DNA of 33,487 nt from Phycisphaerales bacterium (GTDB lineage Bacteria > Planctomycetota > Phycisphaerae > Phycisphaerales > SM1A02): assembly GCA_020345805.1 (NCBI GenBank), contig CP070772.1, forward strand, positions 2,303,250 to 2,336,736. Direction: 5' to 3'. The notes below the pieces were generated by a model, which worked only from the letters and a program-made list of their open reading frames with translations, did no database searches and was not told where the DNA came from. Numbering within the stretch: position 1 is the first letter of the stretch; each line of letters begins with the position of its first letter. This document shows, piece after piece, positions 24,118 through 33,062 of this stretch. The translations under genes and the position numbers were made by a program.

Positions 24118-24915
24118 ATGCACGTTTGCACCATCATCCCCGCCGCCGGCCGCAGCAGCCGGTTCGGAACCGCCGACAAGCTCGCTCAGGACTTCGGTGG
24201 CCGGCCTCTGCTGGTTCGTACCGTCGAGGTCTTCACCAAGCGCGACGAGGTCACCTCCATAATCGTCGCCGGTCCGCCGGAGGGGTTTGACGATTTCAGG
24301 AACCGATACGGGGCCACGCTCGGCTTTCACGGGGCGAAGCTGGTGGAAGGCGGACGGGCTGATCGGTGGGAGACCGTTCAGAGGGCGCTGGAGCATGTTC
24401 CGGAGGATGCCACTCACGTGGCGGTCCACGACGCCGCCCGTCCCGGCCCGGACGGCAAGATGCTCGACCGGCTGTTCGAGGCGGCCACGAAGCTGCCCGC
24501 GGTGGTCCCTGCCTTACCCATCGGTTCGACGGTCAAGCGGGTGAGCGACGGGGTCACCGAGATCGGTCCCGGCGAGGAAGACGCCGTTGCCGACCTGATT
24601 CTCGGCGATGCCGGAAAGGTCAAGATCCAGGCCCGGGCCGTCATCGAGACCGTGGACCGCAGCGGGCTGATGGAGGTCCAGACTCCGCAGGTCTTCGAGG
24701 TGGATCTCATCCGGCGGGCCTACGCCCGGGAGGATCTTCACCAGGCGGGCGCCACCGATGACGCCTCGCTGGTCGAGCAGCTCGGCGAGACGGTCCACGT
24801 CATCGACGGCGATCCCAACAATCTCAAGATCACCACGCCGGAGGATCTGAAGCTGATGCGGGCGGTTCTCGGTGTCAAGCCCCCCAAGGAGCGCCCCGTC
24901 CACAAGCGCTTCTGA
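24118..24915 (+). CDS. ispD: 2-C-methyl-D-erythritol 4-phosphate cytidylyltransferase
   Basis: The 265-residue protein starts at an ATG with TTGGAG upstream. The nucleotide-binding loop is IIPAAGRSSRFGTADKLAQD, a slight variant of the usual AAGxGxRxxxxxPKQ. THVAVHDAARP supplies the metal-binding Asp, and VQTPQVF, GATDDASLVEQLG and DPNNLKITTPEDL are all typical of IspD. The enzyme makes CDP-ME in the non-mevalonate isoprenoid pathway. Compared with the roughly 230-residue E. coli enzyme it has an extra segment of about 20 residues (after GSTVKRV and before ETVDRSGLMEVQTPQ) and a short basic tail. IspF is not fused or adjacent in this window. Confidence 0.93.
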   Translation: MHVCTIIPAAGRSSRFGTADKLAQDFGGRPLLVRTVEVFTKRDEVTSIIVAGPPEGFDDFRNRYGATLGFHGAKLVEGGRADRWETVQRALEHVPEDATHVAVHDAARPGPDGKMLDRLFEAATKLPAVVPALPIGSTVKRVSDGVTEIGPGEEDAVADLILGDAGKVKIQARAVIETVDRSGLMEVQTPQVFEVDLIRRAYAREDLHQAGATDDASLVEQLGETVHVIDGDPNNLKITTPEDLKLMRAVLGVKPPKERPVHKRF

Positions 24916-24934
24916 GTGCAGGAGCGCCGAACAT

Positions 24935-24957
24935 GCCGGCGCAGGCTCATCGCCGGC
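24935..24957. terminator. hairpin between convergent ispD and feo genes
   Basis: GCCGGCG (24935-24941) and CGCCGGC (24951-24957) form a perfect 7-bp stem with a 9-nt loop, midway between two convergent stop codons. This position suits a shared terminator, although there is no T tract. Confidence 0.4.
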
Positions 24958-25015
24958 CGGATCGGTGCGTTCTGCCGGCACCGCGACATCGCCTGGTCGC
25001 CGGACGCTTCTCCGT

Positions 25016-25168
25016 CTAAACCCGCTCGCTCTCGATTGTGAGGTCGGTGACGCCCTTGCACCGGCCGCACCGCCGCGGTTGTGGGGTGATGAAGAGGCGC
25101 ACCATGCGCAGGACTCCGAGGGCCGCCAGCACCGTCACCAACCAGAACTGCCAATCGTTCCACGGCAT
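25016..25168 (-). CDS. small FeoB-associated Cys-containing membrane protein
   Basis: The 50-residue protein starts at the ATG at 25168, 2 bp after the feoB stop. One membrane helix (WQFWLVTVLAALGVLRMVRL) is followed by a basic segment and RRCGRCKGVTDLTIE. A single helix plus a CxxC group directly after feoB is the pattern of FeoB-associated Cys-rich membrane proteins, which may handle Fe(II) or tune FeoB. The function of this group is not settled. The frame runs further upstream inside feoB, but only this start is sensible. Confidence 0.75.
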   Translation of the reverse strand: MPWNDWQFWLVTVLAALGVLRMVRLFITPQPRRCGRCKGVTDLTIESERV

Positions 25169-25170
25169 TC

Positions 25171-27222
25171 TCAGTTCACTCCCAGAATATTCAGGCCCTG
25201 GTAGGCGATCATCGCCGCGAGGTACGCGACACATGACATGTAGCCCAGCTGCAGCAGCGCCCAGCCCCAGTGGCCGGTCTCGCGTCGCGTCACCGGCAGC
25301 GTCGGCAGGCATTGCATGCCCAGCACGAAGAACACCAGCAGTGCGGTGGCCGTTGCCCTCGTGAAGAGCAGGGAGCCGTCATCACGCCTGGTGGTGGCGA
25401 GCCGGTCGAGCACGCTCTCATCGTCATCACCGTTCTGCTCCACCAGCAGCACCGCCATGGTGGACACGAACACCTCGCGAGCCGCGAAGCTGCTCAGCAC
25501 ACCCACGCTGATCTGCCAGTCGAAGCCCAGCGGTCTCATCACCGGTTCGATCGTGCGCCCGATTCGACCGGCAAAACTGCCCGCCATCGCATGCCGACTC
25601 ACGGCCAGCATGCCTGCTTCGGACAGCTCCACTTCCTCGTTTTCCGCGGCTGCGGTCAGCAGGTCCGCGTCCTGCACCAGCACCTTCGCCAAATGCTGAT
25701 CCTCTGCAGCGACCACCGAGGCGGCCTCCCGCAGCGCCGCTTCCTGGCCCGCCCGATCCACGCTGGGATACTCGCTGAGCCACCAGAGGACGACGCAGAT
25801 TGCCACGATGACCGTGCCCGCTTTTTTCAGGAACACCCACGCCCGGTCCAGCATCGCCAGCGCCGCGGTGCGCAGTGACGGCCACTTGTACGTGGGCAAC
25901 TCCAGCACCATCGCCCGCGGGGGGCCGCGCAGGATCGATCGGCGAAACAGCAGGGCGGTAAGAAGGGCGGCCGTCGCACCGAGCAGGTAACAACCGGTGA
26001 AGGCTAGGCCCGCGTGCAGGCGATTCGAGAACAGCAGCCCCACCAGCATCACATATACCGGCAGTCGGGCCGAGCAGCTCATGAACGGCGCGATCAGAAC
26101 CGTCGCGATGCGGTCCCGATGGTTCGGGATCAGCCGCGCGGACATGATCGCCGGGATGGCGCAGGCGTGCGCCGAGAGCAGCGGCACGAACGCCTGACCG
26201 GGCAGACCGAACCGCCGCAGCAGCCGGTCCATGACGAACGCCGCCCGGGCGAGGTATCCCGTATCTTCCAGCAGGCTGATCATGAAAAACAGCAGGCAGA
26301 TCTGGGGCACGAAGACCACGGTCCCCGCCACCCCGTTGATCACTCCTCCCACGAGAAGATTCTGAACCGCGCCGTCCGGCACGATCGCGGCGATGAGGAT
26401 GCCCAGCTGTCCGAACAGCCGTCCGATCAGATCCTTGGGCCATTCCGCCAGCGCGAAGACGACGTAGAACATGCCGGTCATGAGCGCTATGAACAACACC
26501 ATGCCCAGGACCGGGTGGGTGCACAACTGATCCAGGCGATCGGTCCACGTATCTTCGACGTGGGGATGCGCACCGTTGCCGGACACGCACTCGGTGAAGA
26601 CCTGATCCGCCCATCGGGCGGCGGCCTGGGCGTCCGTGGGTGCCGGCAGCGCCCGATCGGTCCGAACCGCATTGGCCATGGCATTCAGCAGCCCCTCGAT
26701 TCCTTCACCGGTACGGGCGCAGACCCGGGCGACCGGGCATCCGATGAGTTCCGCCAAACGATCAATGTCGATTGTCAACTCCCGCCGCCGCGCCAGGTCG
26801 ATCATGTTCAGGGCGATGACCGCCGGCAGGCCGCACTGGATCGCCTGGCTGATGAAGATCAGGTTGCGGTGCAGGTTCGTGGCGTCGGCGACGACCACCA
26901 GCGCCTCGGCCTTCTGTTCCAGGTCCACCTCGCCGGCCAGATACCCCTTGCAGGTCCTGGATTCGGGCAGTTCCAGGTTCAGACCGTAGATGCCCGGCAG
27001 ATCAACCAGGTCGTATCTGATGGTGCGGTGGTGAGCCACGCCGATGTGGGCCTCCACGGTCGAACCGGGGAAGTTGGCGGTCCGGGCGCGAATTCCACAC
27101 ATCCGGTTGAAAAGCGTGGTCTTGCCGGTGTTGGGGTTCCCCATCAGGGCAAAACACTTCGGAGGCGAAATGTTGGATGGCGTTGGTACGTTACCGGTCT
27201 TTTCCGCGGCGTCGCTGGCCAT
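25171..27222 (-). CDS. feoB: ferrous iron transporter FeoB
   Basis: The 683-residue protein starts at the ATG at 27222; the longer frame would run back through feoA. The N-terminal G domain has the G1 ALMGNPNTGKTTLFNRMCG, the switch NFPGSTVE, G3 VDLPGIYGLN and G4 LNMIDLA. A helical GDI-like region follows. The membrane part contains the Gate motifs FMSCSARLPVYVMLVGLLF and SVGVLSSFAAREVFVSTMAV, about ten or eleven helices in total, with a charged insert (about residues 530-590) between helices. It imports Fe(II) across the inner membrane. It lies 23 bp after feoA in a Fur-boxed operon. Abundant iron-sulfur proteins in the kor-rnf operon would create a high iron demand. Confidence 0.96.
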   Translation of the reverse strand: MASDAAEKTGNVPTPSNISPPKCFALMGNPNTGKTTLFNRMCGIRARTANFPGSTVEAHIGVAHHRTIRYDLVDLPGIYGLNLELPESRTCKGYLAGEVDLEQKAEALVVVADATNLHRNLIFISQAIQCGLPAVIALNMIDLARRRELTIDIDRLAELIGCPVARVCARTGEGIEGLLNAMANAVRTDRALPAPTDAQAAARWADQVFTECVSGNGAHPHVEDTWTDRLDQLCTHPVLGMVLFIALMTGMFYVVFALAEWPKDLIGRLFGQLGILIAAIVPDGAVQNLLVGGVINGVAGTVVFVPQICLLFFMISLLEDTGYLARAAFVMDRLLRRFGLPGQAFVPLLSAHACAIPAIMSARLIPNHRDRIATVLIAPFMSCSARLPVYVMLVGLLFSNRLHAGLAFTGCYLLGATAALLTALLFRRSILRGPPRAMVLELPTYKWPSLRTAALAMLDRAWVFLKKAGTVIVAICVVLWWLSEYPSVDRAGQEAALREAASVVAAEDQHLAKVLVQDADLLTAAAENEEVELSEAGMLAVSRHAMAGSFAGRIGRTIEPVMRPLGFDWQISVGVLSSFAAREVFVSTMAVLLVEQNGDDDESVLDRLATTRRDDGSLLFTRATATALLVFFVLGMQCLPTLPVTRRETGHWGWALLQLGYMSCVAYLAAMIAYQGLNILGVN

Positions 27223-27245
27223 CGACCGTCGCTCCCCGGTGCTTC

Positions 27246-27518
27246 TCACGCCATGCGATCCGGCTGAACGAAGATCTTGTCGGCCACCGCTGCGGACAGG
27301 CCCAGGCGGGTGGAGTTGACCTGAACAATGCACGGCTGGCCGGGTTGGCAGACCCGCACGCGGGACTGATTCGTGAGCCCCATCGCCTGGAGCAGCTCGC
27401 AATCGTCGCCGCCCAGACGGGTCTCGCACACGATGCCGCGATCGCCGATACCGAGCTTGGACAGCGGAACCGGGGCGTCGTCATGTCTTTGTGGTGATGA
27501 GTTGGGCTCTGAGTACAC
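27246..27518 (-). CDS. feoA: FeoA, SH3-like partner of FeoB
   Basis: The 90-residue protein starts at GTG 27518, since no ATG is available upstream of the conserved part; a weak GGTAGG lies before it. The body has LSKLGIGDRGIVCETRLGGD, then LLQAMGLTNQSRVRVCQPGQ and a final VQVNSTRLGLSAAVADKIFV, the usual FeoA beta-barrel pattern. FeoA binds FeoB and modulates transport. It is the first gene of the feo operon, 23 bp before feoB. Confidence 0.9.
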   Translation of the reverse strand: MYSEPNSSPQRHDDAPVPLSKLGIGDRGIVCETRLGGDDCELLQAMGLTNQSRVRVCQPGQPCIVQVNSTRLGLSAAVADKIFVQPDRMA

Positions 27519-27562
27519 CGGAAGGCCTACCTGAGGGTTGTTCGGCGGGTTTTCTGGCCAAC

Positions 27563-27579
27563 TTGAGACTGTGTCTCAA
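27563..27579. promoter_or_regulatory. Fur-like operator in front of feoAB
   Basis: TTGAGAC-TGT-GTCTCAA is a perfect inverted repeat. The core TGAGA-N5-TCTCA has the same arms and spacing as many Fur boxes (TGAGAATNATTCTCA type). It lies 45-61 bp upstream of feoA and just downstream of the -10 box, where a repressor would block transcription. Fur control of feoAB is well known. Confidence 0.65.
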
Positions 27580-27584
27580 TGCCG

Positions 27585-27612
27585 ATTTTAGCACTTATCC
27601 AAGGCCCGGCAA
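27585..27612 (-). promoter_or_regulatory. feoA promoter
   Basis: Read on the minus strand, TTGCCG (27612-27607) and TAAAAT (27590-27585) are separated by 16 bp. This is a good sigma-70 match, and the Fur-like palindrome begins 5 bp after the -10 box. Confidence 0.55.
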
Positions 27613-27873
27613 GCTGCGGCTTCGGATTTGTCGTTCCGCTTTCAGGCCTGCCTGCCCGGCCGGCGGCAGCCGCCTCCAATCGCGCTTCGGCCAATGCCGG
27701 AATCTGCCGATAACACGCCGGTTGGCACGCAGAGGGCAGAGACCATGGTCCACAATCAGTATCCCGGTTCGGTGCCGGGGGAGGCCCTTCGAGGAGTGGC
27801 CGTATCCGCTGCGCCTGAACGCGAAGGCGTCTCGTGCCGGCGGGTCCGTTTCCCGGGCGAGCGGGACTGGTCC

Positions 27874-29715
27874 ATGGCGGCCACTTCTCACCGTCGGCCG
27901 AGCGGACCACGCGTTCCGACCGGAAAGACTGCCGCACGCCACCGTCTGCTTCTCTGGCTGTCGGCGATGTCACTGCTGCTGTGTGCCCTTGGTCCGCTCC
28001 GCGCAGATCAGGGCGGTCCCTGGCCCGATCCGCACGCTCCGCCGCCCGCTCCCGCCATCGAAATCATGCAGACCCGCGGCACGGCCCCCTTTGCCGTTCA
28101 CGTCCACGCCCTGAACTCACATCTCGGCGTGGGCGACTCGCTCACCGCCCGCTATATGTGGGATTTCGGTGATCCGAACGGCCGCTTCAATACCCTCGTC
28201 GGCTGGAATGCAGCGCACATCTACGACCATCCCGGCCGCTATCTCATCACCTTGACCGTGACGAACGAGCGAGGTCGCTCCTCGAAGACGCGGGTGGAAG
28301 TTACCGTCGCCCCGGATGACCGGCGTCGAGTCTTTATATCCGCCGAGGGCGACGACTCCAATCCGGGCACCTCTCCCGACATACCGCTGAGAACCTTCGC
28401 AGGTGCCATGCGCCGGCTTCATCATGGCACGACCGTTCTCTTTCGGCGCGGTGATATGTTCGATGTCTCCGCCTCGGTCGAAGTCGGCTGGCGAAACTGG
28501 GTGCTGATGGCATATGGCGATGATCCGCATCCGCCGGTGCTCAGGTGGGTGGGCGACCCGGGCTGGGCGGCGATGATCGGCATGGATGCGGCGAGTTGCC
28601 GCGATGCCGTGGTGGACGGCCTTCGATTCGATTCTCGTTACGCCGACACGCCCGAGCGCGACATCGTCGACGCCCTGAGACCCGCCGGTACGAATATCAC
28701 CGTGCGCAATTGCACCTTCGGTGACCTGACGACCGCGATCAACGCGGAACGCGATCCCGTGGGCCTGTTCACGCTGGACAACGGCGCCGACGGGCTTCGC
28801 GCCTACTTCGTCTGGGGTGAGGGATCCGATCACTGTCATCTGGGCAATACGGTCCGCGGCTCGACGATCGAGCACAACCTGCGCTTCGCCGGTGCTGAGC
28901 GGGTTCTGATCGCGCACAACGATCTCACTAACCAGCCCAAGCGCACGATCTGGGCGATGACCGGGCAAGACGTTTACATCGCGCACAACACACTGCGCGA
29001 CGGCCGTTTGACCGTAGGGCCCAACCACGCGCTGGGCGATCCCGCCGACCGCATGTCCCGGACCGTCGTTGAAGCCAATCTGGTCGACAAGCCGTCGGGT
29101 TCCACGCCCGCTCTGGAAATCGAGCACGGCGCCGAGCATGTCTCGATACGGAACAACGTGATCAGGACCGCCGGCACGACCACCCTGAGGATCGCCGGTC
29201 GCAGCGAGACCATGAATCGGAACGCAGCGGACGTGCGGATTGTCTGCAACACGGCCGTGAACAATGCTGAAACGGGCCGCTTCCTCGAATGCGGCGCGGA
29301 TGCAACCGGTGTGCTGGTAGCCGATAATCTTTATGTCTGTCCCACTCTGATCACCGGCGAGTTTCGCAGCGCCATCCTCTTCATACTTGATGGTGACCTC
29401 AGCGGTTTTGATCGTATCACCGACAACGTCTGGCCCCAGCCGGCGGAGTTCAGGTGGGTTGATGACGGGTACCATTATCTGTGGGAGAGGTGGTCTGACG
29501 CGGACGGCTATCTGAATATCGCTGAGTGGGCGGCGCGAGACGCGACGTGCAACGATGCCTACGCCAACGTGGCGCTGGATGGCTATTTTCGCCCGGCCGT
29601 GGACAGTGGCGCGGTCGGCCACGCACGGCGAGTTCCCGGCGTGTTCACCGACCTCCTCGGCTACCGTCGCCCTCTGGACGGTCGATGGACCGCCGGTGCT
29701 CTGGAGGTGCGATAA
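27874..29715 (+). CDS. secreted PKD-domain / right-handed beta-helix protein
   Basis: The 613-residue protein is read from the ATG at 27874, which places a signal peptide (HRLLLWLSAMSLLLCALGP) near residues 22-42; the frame is open earlier. A PKD-like domain follows (about 60-155) with YMWDFGDPNG and HIYDHPGRYLITLTVTNERG. The DUF1565-type opening AEGDDSNPGTSPDIPLRTFA precedes a long parallel beta-helix, with repeated turns such as VVDGLRFDSRYAD, ITVRNCTFGDLTTAIN, VLIAHNDLTN and VSIRNNVIRTAG. This fold is typical of polysaccharide lyases, epimerases and adhesins. It stands before a flippase and a polymerase-like gene, so it may act on the exported polysaccharide. No catalytic residues can be assigned. 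Confidence 0.72.
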   Translation: MAATSHRRPSGPRVPTGKTAARHRLLLWLSAMSLLLCALGPLRADQGGPWPDPHAPPPAPAIEIMQTRGTAPFAVHVHALNSHLGVGDSLTARYMWDFGDPNGRFNTLVGWNAAHIYDHPGRYLITLTVTNERGRSSKTRVEVTVAPDDRRRVFISAEGDDSNPGTSPDIPLRTFAGAMRRLHHGTTVLFRRGDMFDVSASVEVGWRNWVLMAYGDDPHPPVLRWVGDPGWAAMIGMDAASCRDAVVDGLRFDSRYADTPERDIVDALRPAGTNITVRNCTFGDLTTAINAERDPVGLFTLDNGADGLRAYFVWGEGSDHCHLGNTVRGSTIEHNLRFAGAERVLIAHNDLTNQPKRTIWAMTGQDVYIAHNTLRDGRLTVGPNHALGDPADRMSRTVVEANLVDKPSGSTPALEIEHGAEHVSIRNNVIRTAGTTTLRIAGRSETMNRNAADVRIVCNTAVNNAETGRFLECGADATGVLVADNLYVCPTLITGEFRSAILFILDGDLSGFDRITDNVWPQPAEFRWVDDGYHYLWERWSDADGYLNIAEWAARDATCNDAYANVALDGYFRPAVDSGAVGHARRVPGVFTDLLGYRRPLDGRWTAGALEVR

Positions 29716-29813
29716 CACAAGTGCGGAGGCCGGCCAGCCGTCGGGATGGTTCTCCGCGTCAAATCGTCCCTCAATGCCGCTCCCGGCCCGCAAGTTGACC
29801 GATAGAGCAGCAG

Positions 29814-31202
29814 ATGACGTCGTCTTCCCTAACTACATCCGCTGAAGCGCCGCTCGGACCGGTGGATCGGCCGCTGGCGGATGATATTGGTCCCTCGCTC
29901 AAGCAGAAGGCGCTGATCGGCACGATCTGGACCATCGGCAGTGTCGGCGTCGGCAACGTGCTGCGCCTTGCCGGCAATCTCATCCTGACCCGTCTGCTGT
30001 TTCCCGAAGCATTCGGCATGATGGTCATGGTCAACGTGGTGATGCAGGGCCTGCACATGTTTTCGGACGTCGGGATCGGTCCCAGCATCATTCAGCACAA
30101 ACGGGGCGACGATCCGGCCTTCCTCAACACCGCCTGGACGATCCAGATTTTCCGCGGCATCGGCCTGTTCTTCGTCGCCTGCCTGCTCGCCTGGCCGCTT
30201 TCTGTGTACCGCCACCAGCCGATGCTCATGTATCTGCTGCCGGTGACCGCTCTCACCGCGCTCATTTCGGGCTTCGGCTCCACCGCGCCGGGCCAGCTTC
30301 ACCGCCACATGCGCATCGCGCATCTGACCCTGCTGGAGTTGGGCTACCAGGTCGTCAACATCACGGTCATGATCATCTTCGCCCTGATCTGGCCCACCGT
30401 CTGGGCGCTGGTGGCGGGGGGTCTCGTGGCGTCCGTGGCCCGGCTCATCGCCACCCACACGATTCTCTCTCAGGGGCCAAACTGGTTTAGATGGGATCGT
30501 GAGGCGGTAAGCCATCTCGTGCGGTTCGGCCGATGGATCTTCATCTCCACCGCCTTCACCTTCCTCGCCGGCCAGGGCGACAAGCTGATTCTCGGAGGGT
30601 TCCTTTCCGATCGTCAGCTCGGCCTGTACGGCATCGCGTTCTGGCTCTCGATGTTCGGTGTCGAGGTGGTCAGGAAGATAACAAGTAAGGTGCTGTTCCC
30701 CGTTTACTCGCGCCTCGCGGACAGCGAACCGGAGAAGCTCCACCGTCGGATTCGCAAGGTGCGCACCACCGTCTTGCTCGCCATCCTGCCCTGGTTGTGC
30801 GTACTGGCAGTGTGGGGAAGCGACTTGGTGGAGTTTCTCTACGATCCACGCTACCACGGCGCGGGCTGGATCCTCCGCGCTCTGGCGATCGGAGGCATCT
30901 TCGAGGTTATCGCGCTGACCTGCTCGCCCGTACTCCTCGCGAAGGGCGATTCCTTCCGGCACATGGTGCCGATGATCACCCGGTGCCTCATGCTTACCGT
31001 CGCCATGCTCATCGGTTATCGGGTGGGCGGACAGCATGGGCTGATCGCCGGCGTGGCCGCATCCTCGATTCTCAACTATCCGGTCGTAGCCTGGGCGGTC
31101 AACAGATATCGGGCGTGGATGCCCGGGCTGGACCTGCTGTGCCTTGTTGGTTGTGCCGTTTTCATCGCACTGGCCACCATTCTGACCCATCTCATCTACT
31201 GA
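29814..31202 (+). CDS. Wzx-like polysaccharide flippase (MOP superfamily)
   Basis: The 462-residue integral membrane protein has about 12-14 predicted helices. The N-terminal LKQKALIGTIWTIGSVGVGN and LILTRLLFPEAFGMMVMVNV and the GQGDKLILGGFLSDRQLGLY segment are the classical landmarks of the polysaccharide transporter (PST/RfbX) family. It would flip lipid-linked oligosaccharide repeat units across the inner membrane. Its neighbours, an O-antigen-ligase-like polymerase and a probable glycosyltransferase, support an exopolysaccharide or O-antigen cluster continuing to the right. The substrate cannot be deduced. Confidence 0.88.
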   Translation: MTSSSLTTSAEAPLGPVDRPLADDIGPSLKQKALIGTIWTIGSVGVGNVLRLAGNLILTRLLFPEAFGMMVMVNVVMQGLHMFSDVGIGPSIIQHKRGDDPAFLNTAWTIQIFRGIGLFFVACLLAWPLSVYRHQPMLMYLLPVTALTALISGFGSTAPGQLHRHMRIAHLTLLELGYQVVNITVMIIFALIWPTVWALVAGGLVASVARLIATHTILSQGPNWFRWDREAVSHLVRFGRWIFISTAFTFLAGQGDKLILGGFLSDRQLGLYGIAFWLSMFGVEVVRKITSKVLFPVYSRLADSEPEKLHRRIRKVRTTVLLAILPWLCVLAVWGSDLVEFLYDPRYHGAGWILRALAIGGIFEVIALTCSPVLLAKGDSFRHMVPMITRCLMLTVAMLIGYRVGGQHGLIAGVAASSILNYPVVAWAVNRYRAWMPGLDLLCLVGCAVFIALATILTHLIY

Positions 31203-31612
31203 AGCAGCCGGTAGCCGTCCCACCGTGCGATAACTGCCGGGCGAGTTGCCGCAACATGCGTGTTTTAGTTCTGTCCGAATCGCCCGAACCGGATGGATCG
31301 CGCGCTTCGTAGGGCCGCCCGATCGCCCAGAGCCGGGCATCTGGCTCGCCTCATTCGCCGATATCAACCGGGTACTTGGTGAAGCGCCGACTGCAGCGCA
31401 GGCGGCGGCGCACGTGGCATCCCGGTGTCGTCATCGGATGGCGGTCACCGTCGGTCGGAGAGAGAGCTCAGACCCATGTCGTCTCAGTCTCCATTCCCGC
31501 CTGAATGCTTCGCTTGCGGCGTGCAGGAAGATGAGGTCCGGCCGGACGCGGCCCTTGTGCGAGGCATTGAAGGCAACGTAAACCGTCAAGGCAATCGGAG
31601 GGGGTATTCCAG
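31203..31612. other. 410-bp gap with a possible gene remnant
   Basis: There is no credible full gene here. At 31256-31312 a short frame starts MRVLVLSESPEPDGSRAS and stops after 18 residues; the opening resembles that of a glycosyltransferase, so it might be a decayed remnant, or chance. A GGAGGGGG ribosome-binding site for the next gene lies just before 31613. No convincing promoter was found. Confidence 0.4.
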
Positions 31613-33001
31613 ATGTTCGACATTGTGACCGTAGCGCTGGTCGGCTGGATCTTCATGGTCCCGCTGCTGTTTTCCGTGTTGACGCCTCGGAGGGCGGTGC
31701 TTGTCGCCTTCCTCTTTGCCTGGCTGTTTCTTCCCCAGGGCGCGATCGGCCTGCCCGGTTTGCCGGATCTGACGAAGATCACCGCCACCAGCTTTGGAGC
31801 GCTGCTCGGGGTGGTGCTGTTCGATGCGGGCCGGTTCAGGAAGTACCGCTTCAACTGGGTGGACCTTCCTATTCTCATCTGGTGCGTTGCGCCGATGGCT
31901 TCGTCGCTCTCCAACGGGTACGGGCCTTACGACGGGGCCTCCGCGGTCCTCTCACAGATCGCCATCTGGGGTGTGCCCTATCTGATCGGCCGCCTCTATT
32001 TCAACACGCTCGAGTCGGTGAGGGAACTGGCGATCGCCATCTTCATCGGGGGCCTGGTTTACGTCCCGCTGTGCCTGTGGGAAGTGCGGATGAGCCCGCA
32101 GCTTCACCGGATGGTCTACGGTTATCACCCGTCCGCCTTCGCGATGACTCTTCGCTTTGGCGGGTACCGGCCCATGGTCTTCATGCAGCACGGCCTGATG
32201 GTCGGATTGTGGATGACCAGCGCGACGCTCGTCGGCGCCTGGTTGTGGACGAGCGGATCACTCAAGCGGATCTACGGCATGCCCATGATTCTGCCGGTTG
32301 GCGTGCTCTTCGCCACCACCGTTCTGTGCAAGTCCGTCGGCGCGCTGGTGCTGCTGTTCGCAGGGCTCGGGCTGCTGTTCGTCGGCAGGCACGTGAAAAC
32401 TCCCGTCCTGCTTCTCATTGCCGTCCTGATCGCACCCGGCTACATGGCCCTGCGGGCAACCGGCACCTGGTCGGGGCAGGGGATGGTCCGGATCGCCTCG
32501 CGTCTCGACGAAGAGAGGGCGCGCTCGCTCGCCGGACGTCTGGAGAACGAAGACATGCTGGCCCGACGGGCCGCCCGAAAGCAACTCTTCGGCTGGGGCA
32601 GCTGGGGAGATTGGCGGGTCACCGATGCCGAGACCGGCAAGGACATTACCGTCTCCGACGGGATGTGGATCATCACCTACGGCAAGACCGGGCTTCTGGG
32701 TCTTGTCTCGCTTACCACCGCACTGCTCCTGCCGGTGCTTCTGCTCGCGAAGCGCGTGAAATTCGGGCAGTGGAGTCATCGTCTGGCCGCGGCGCCCGCC
32801 GCGCTGGCGGTCCTGCTGATTCTCTTCTCGATCGACAACCTTCTCAACGCGATGTTGAACCCGATCTTCATGCTGGGGGCGGGAGCGTTGTCAGGTTTCT
32901 ACATCATGGCACCAAAGCTGATGGCGGTGGCGCGATCTCGTTCCGTTCTCAAATCAGAGGATTACGTTCCAACCGGCGCATCTGCGACCACCGGTCCCTG
33001 A
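31613..33001 (+). CDS. Wzy/O-antigen-ligase-like membrane protein
   Basis: The 462-residue protein has about 11-12 membrane helices and starts at an ATG with a GGAGGGGG site. A long extracytoplasmic loop (roughly residues 285-345, with RLDEERARSLAGRLENEDML and KQLFGWGSWGDWRV) precedes the last helices. This is the arrangement of the Wzy_C/O-antigen ligase family, where an 'R..LW..A......G.G' pattern is typical; here AARKQLFGWGSWG matches it loosely. Such proteins polymerise or ligate polysaccharide repeat units on the outer face of the inner membrane. The exact enzyme type is uncertain, since sequence identity in this family is always low. Confidence 0.75.
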   Translation: MFDIVTVALVGWIFMVPLLFSVLTPRRAVLVAFLFAWLFLPQGAIGLPGLPDLTKITATSFGALLGVVLFDAGRFRKYRFNWVDLPILIWCVAPMASSLSNGYGPYDGASAVLSQIAIWGVPYLIGRLYFNTLESVRELAIAIFIGGLVYVPLCLWEVRMSPQLHRMVYGYHPSAFAMTLRFGGYRPMVFMQHGLMVGLWMTSATLVGAWLWTSGSLKRIYGMPMILPVGVLFATTVLCKSVGALVLLFAGLGLLFVGRHVKTPVLLLIAVLIAPGYMALRATGTWSGQGMVRIASRLDEERARSLAGRLENEDMLARRAARKQLFGWGSWGDWRVTDAETGKDITVSDGMWIITYGKTGLLGLVSLTTALLLPVLLLAKRVKFGQWSHRLAAAPAALAVLLILFSIDNLLNAMLNPIFMLGAGALSGFYIMAPKLMAVARSRSVLKSEDYVPTGASATTGP

Positions 33002-33062
33002 AGTGGAGTTCAGACTCGATGGAGATCGTTCGCGCTGAATTCAAACAGGTGGGGGAATTCCC

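Larger units (their letters stand above)
27519..27873. other. divergent control region between feoA and the PKD gene
   Basis: This 355-bp stretch holds the feoA promoter and Fur-like palindrome (27563-27612). The rest, up to 27873, is open in the frame of the plus-strand gene but has no conserved content, so it is taken as non-coding. No promoter for the plus-strand gene is obvious. Confidence 0.5.

Noticed and set aside
27223..27429. N-terminal extension of feoB
   Set aside because: It would overlap feoA in another frame and has no FeoB similarity; the ATG at 27222 is adequate.
31246..31581. A 111-residue frame between the flippase and polymerase genes
   Set aside because: No motif, no ribosome-binding site and Arg/Ser/Ala-rich shadow-like composition.
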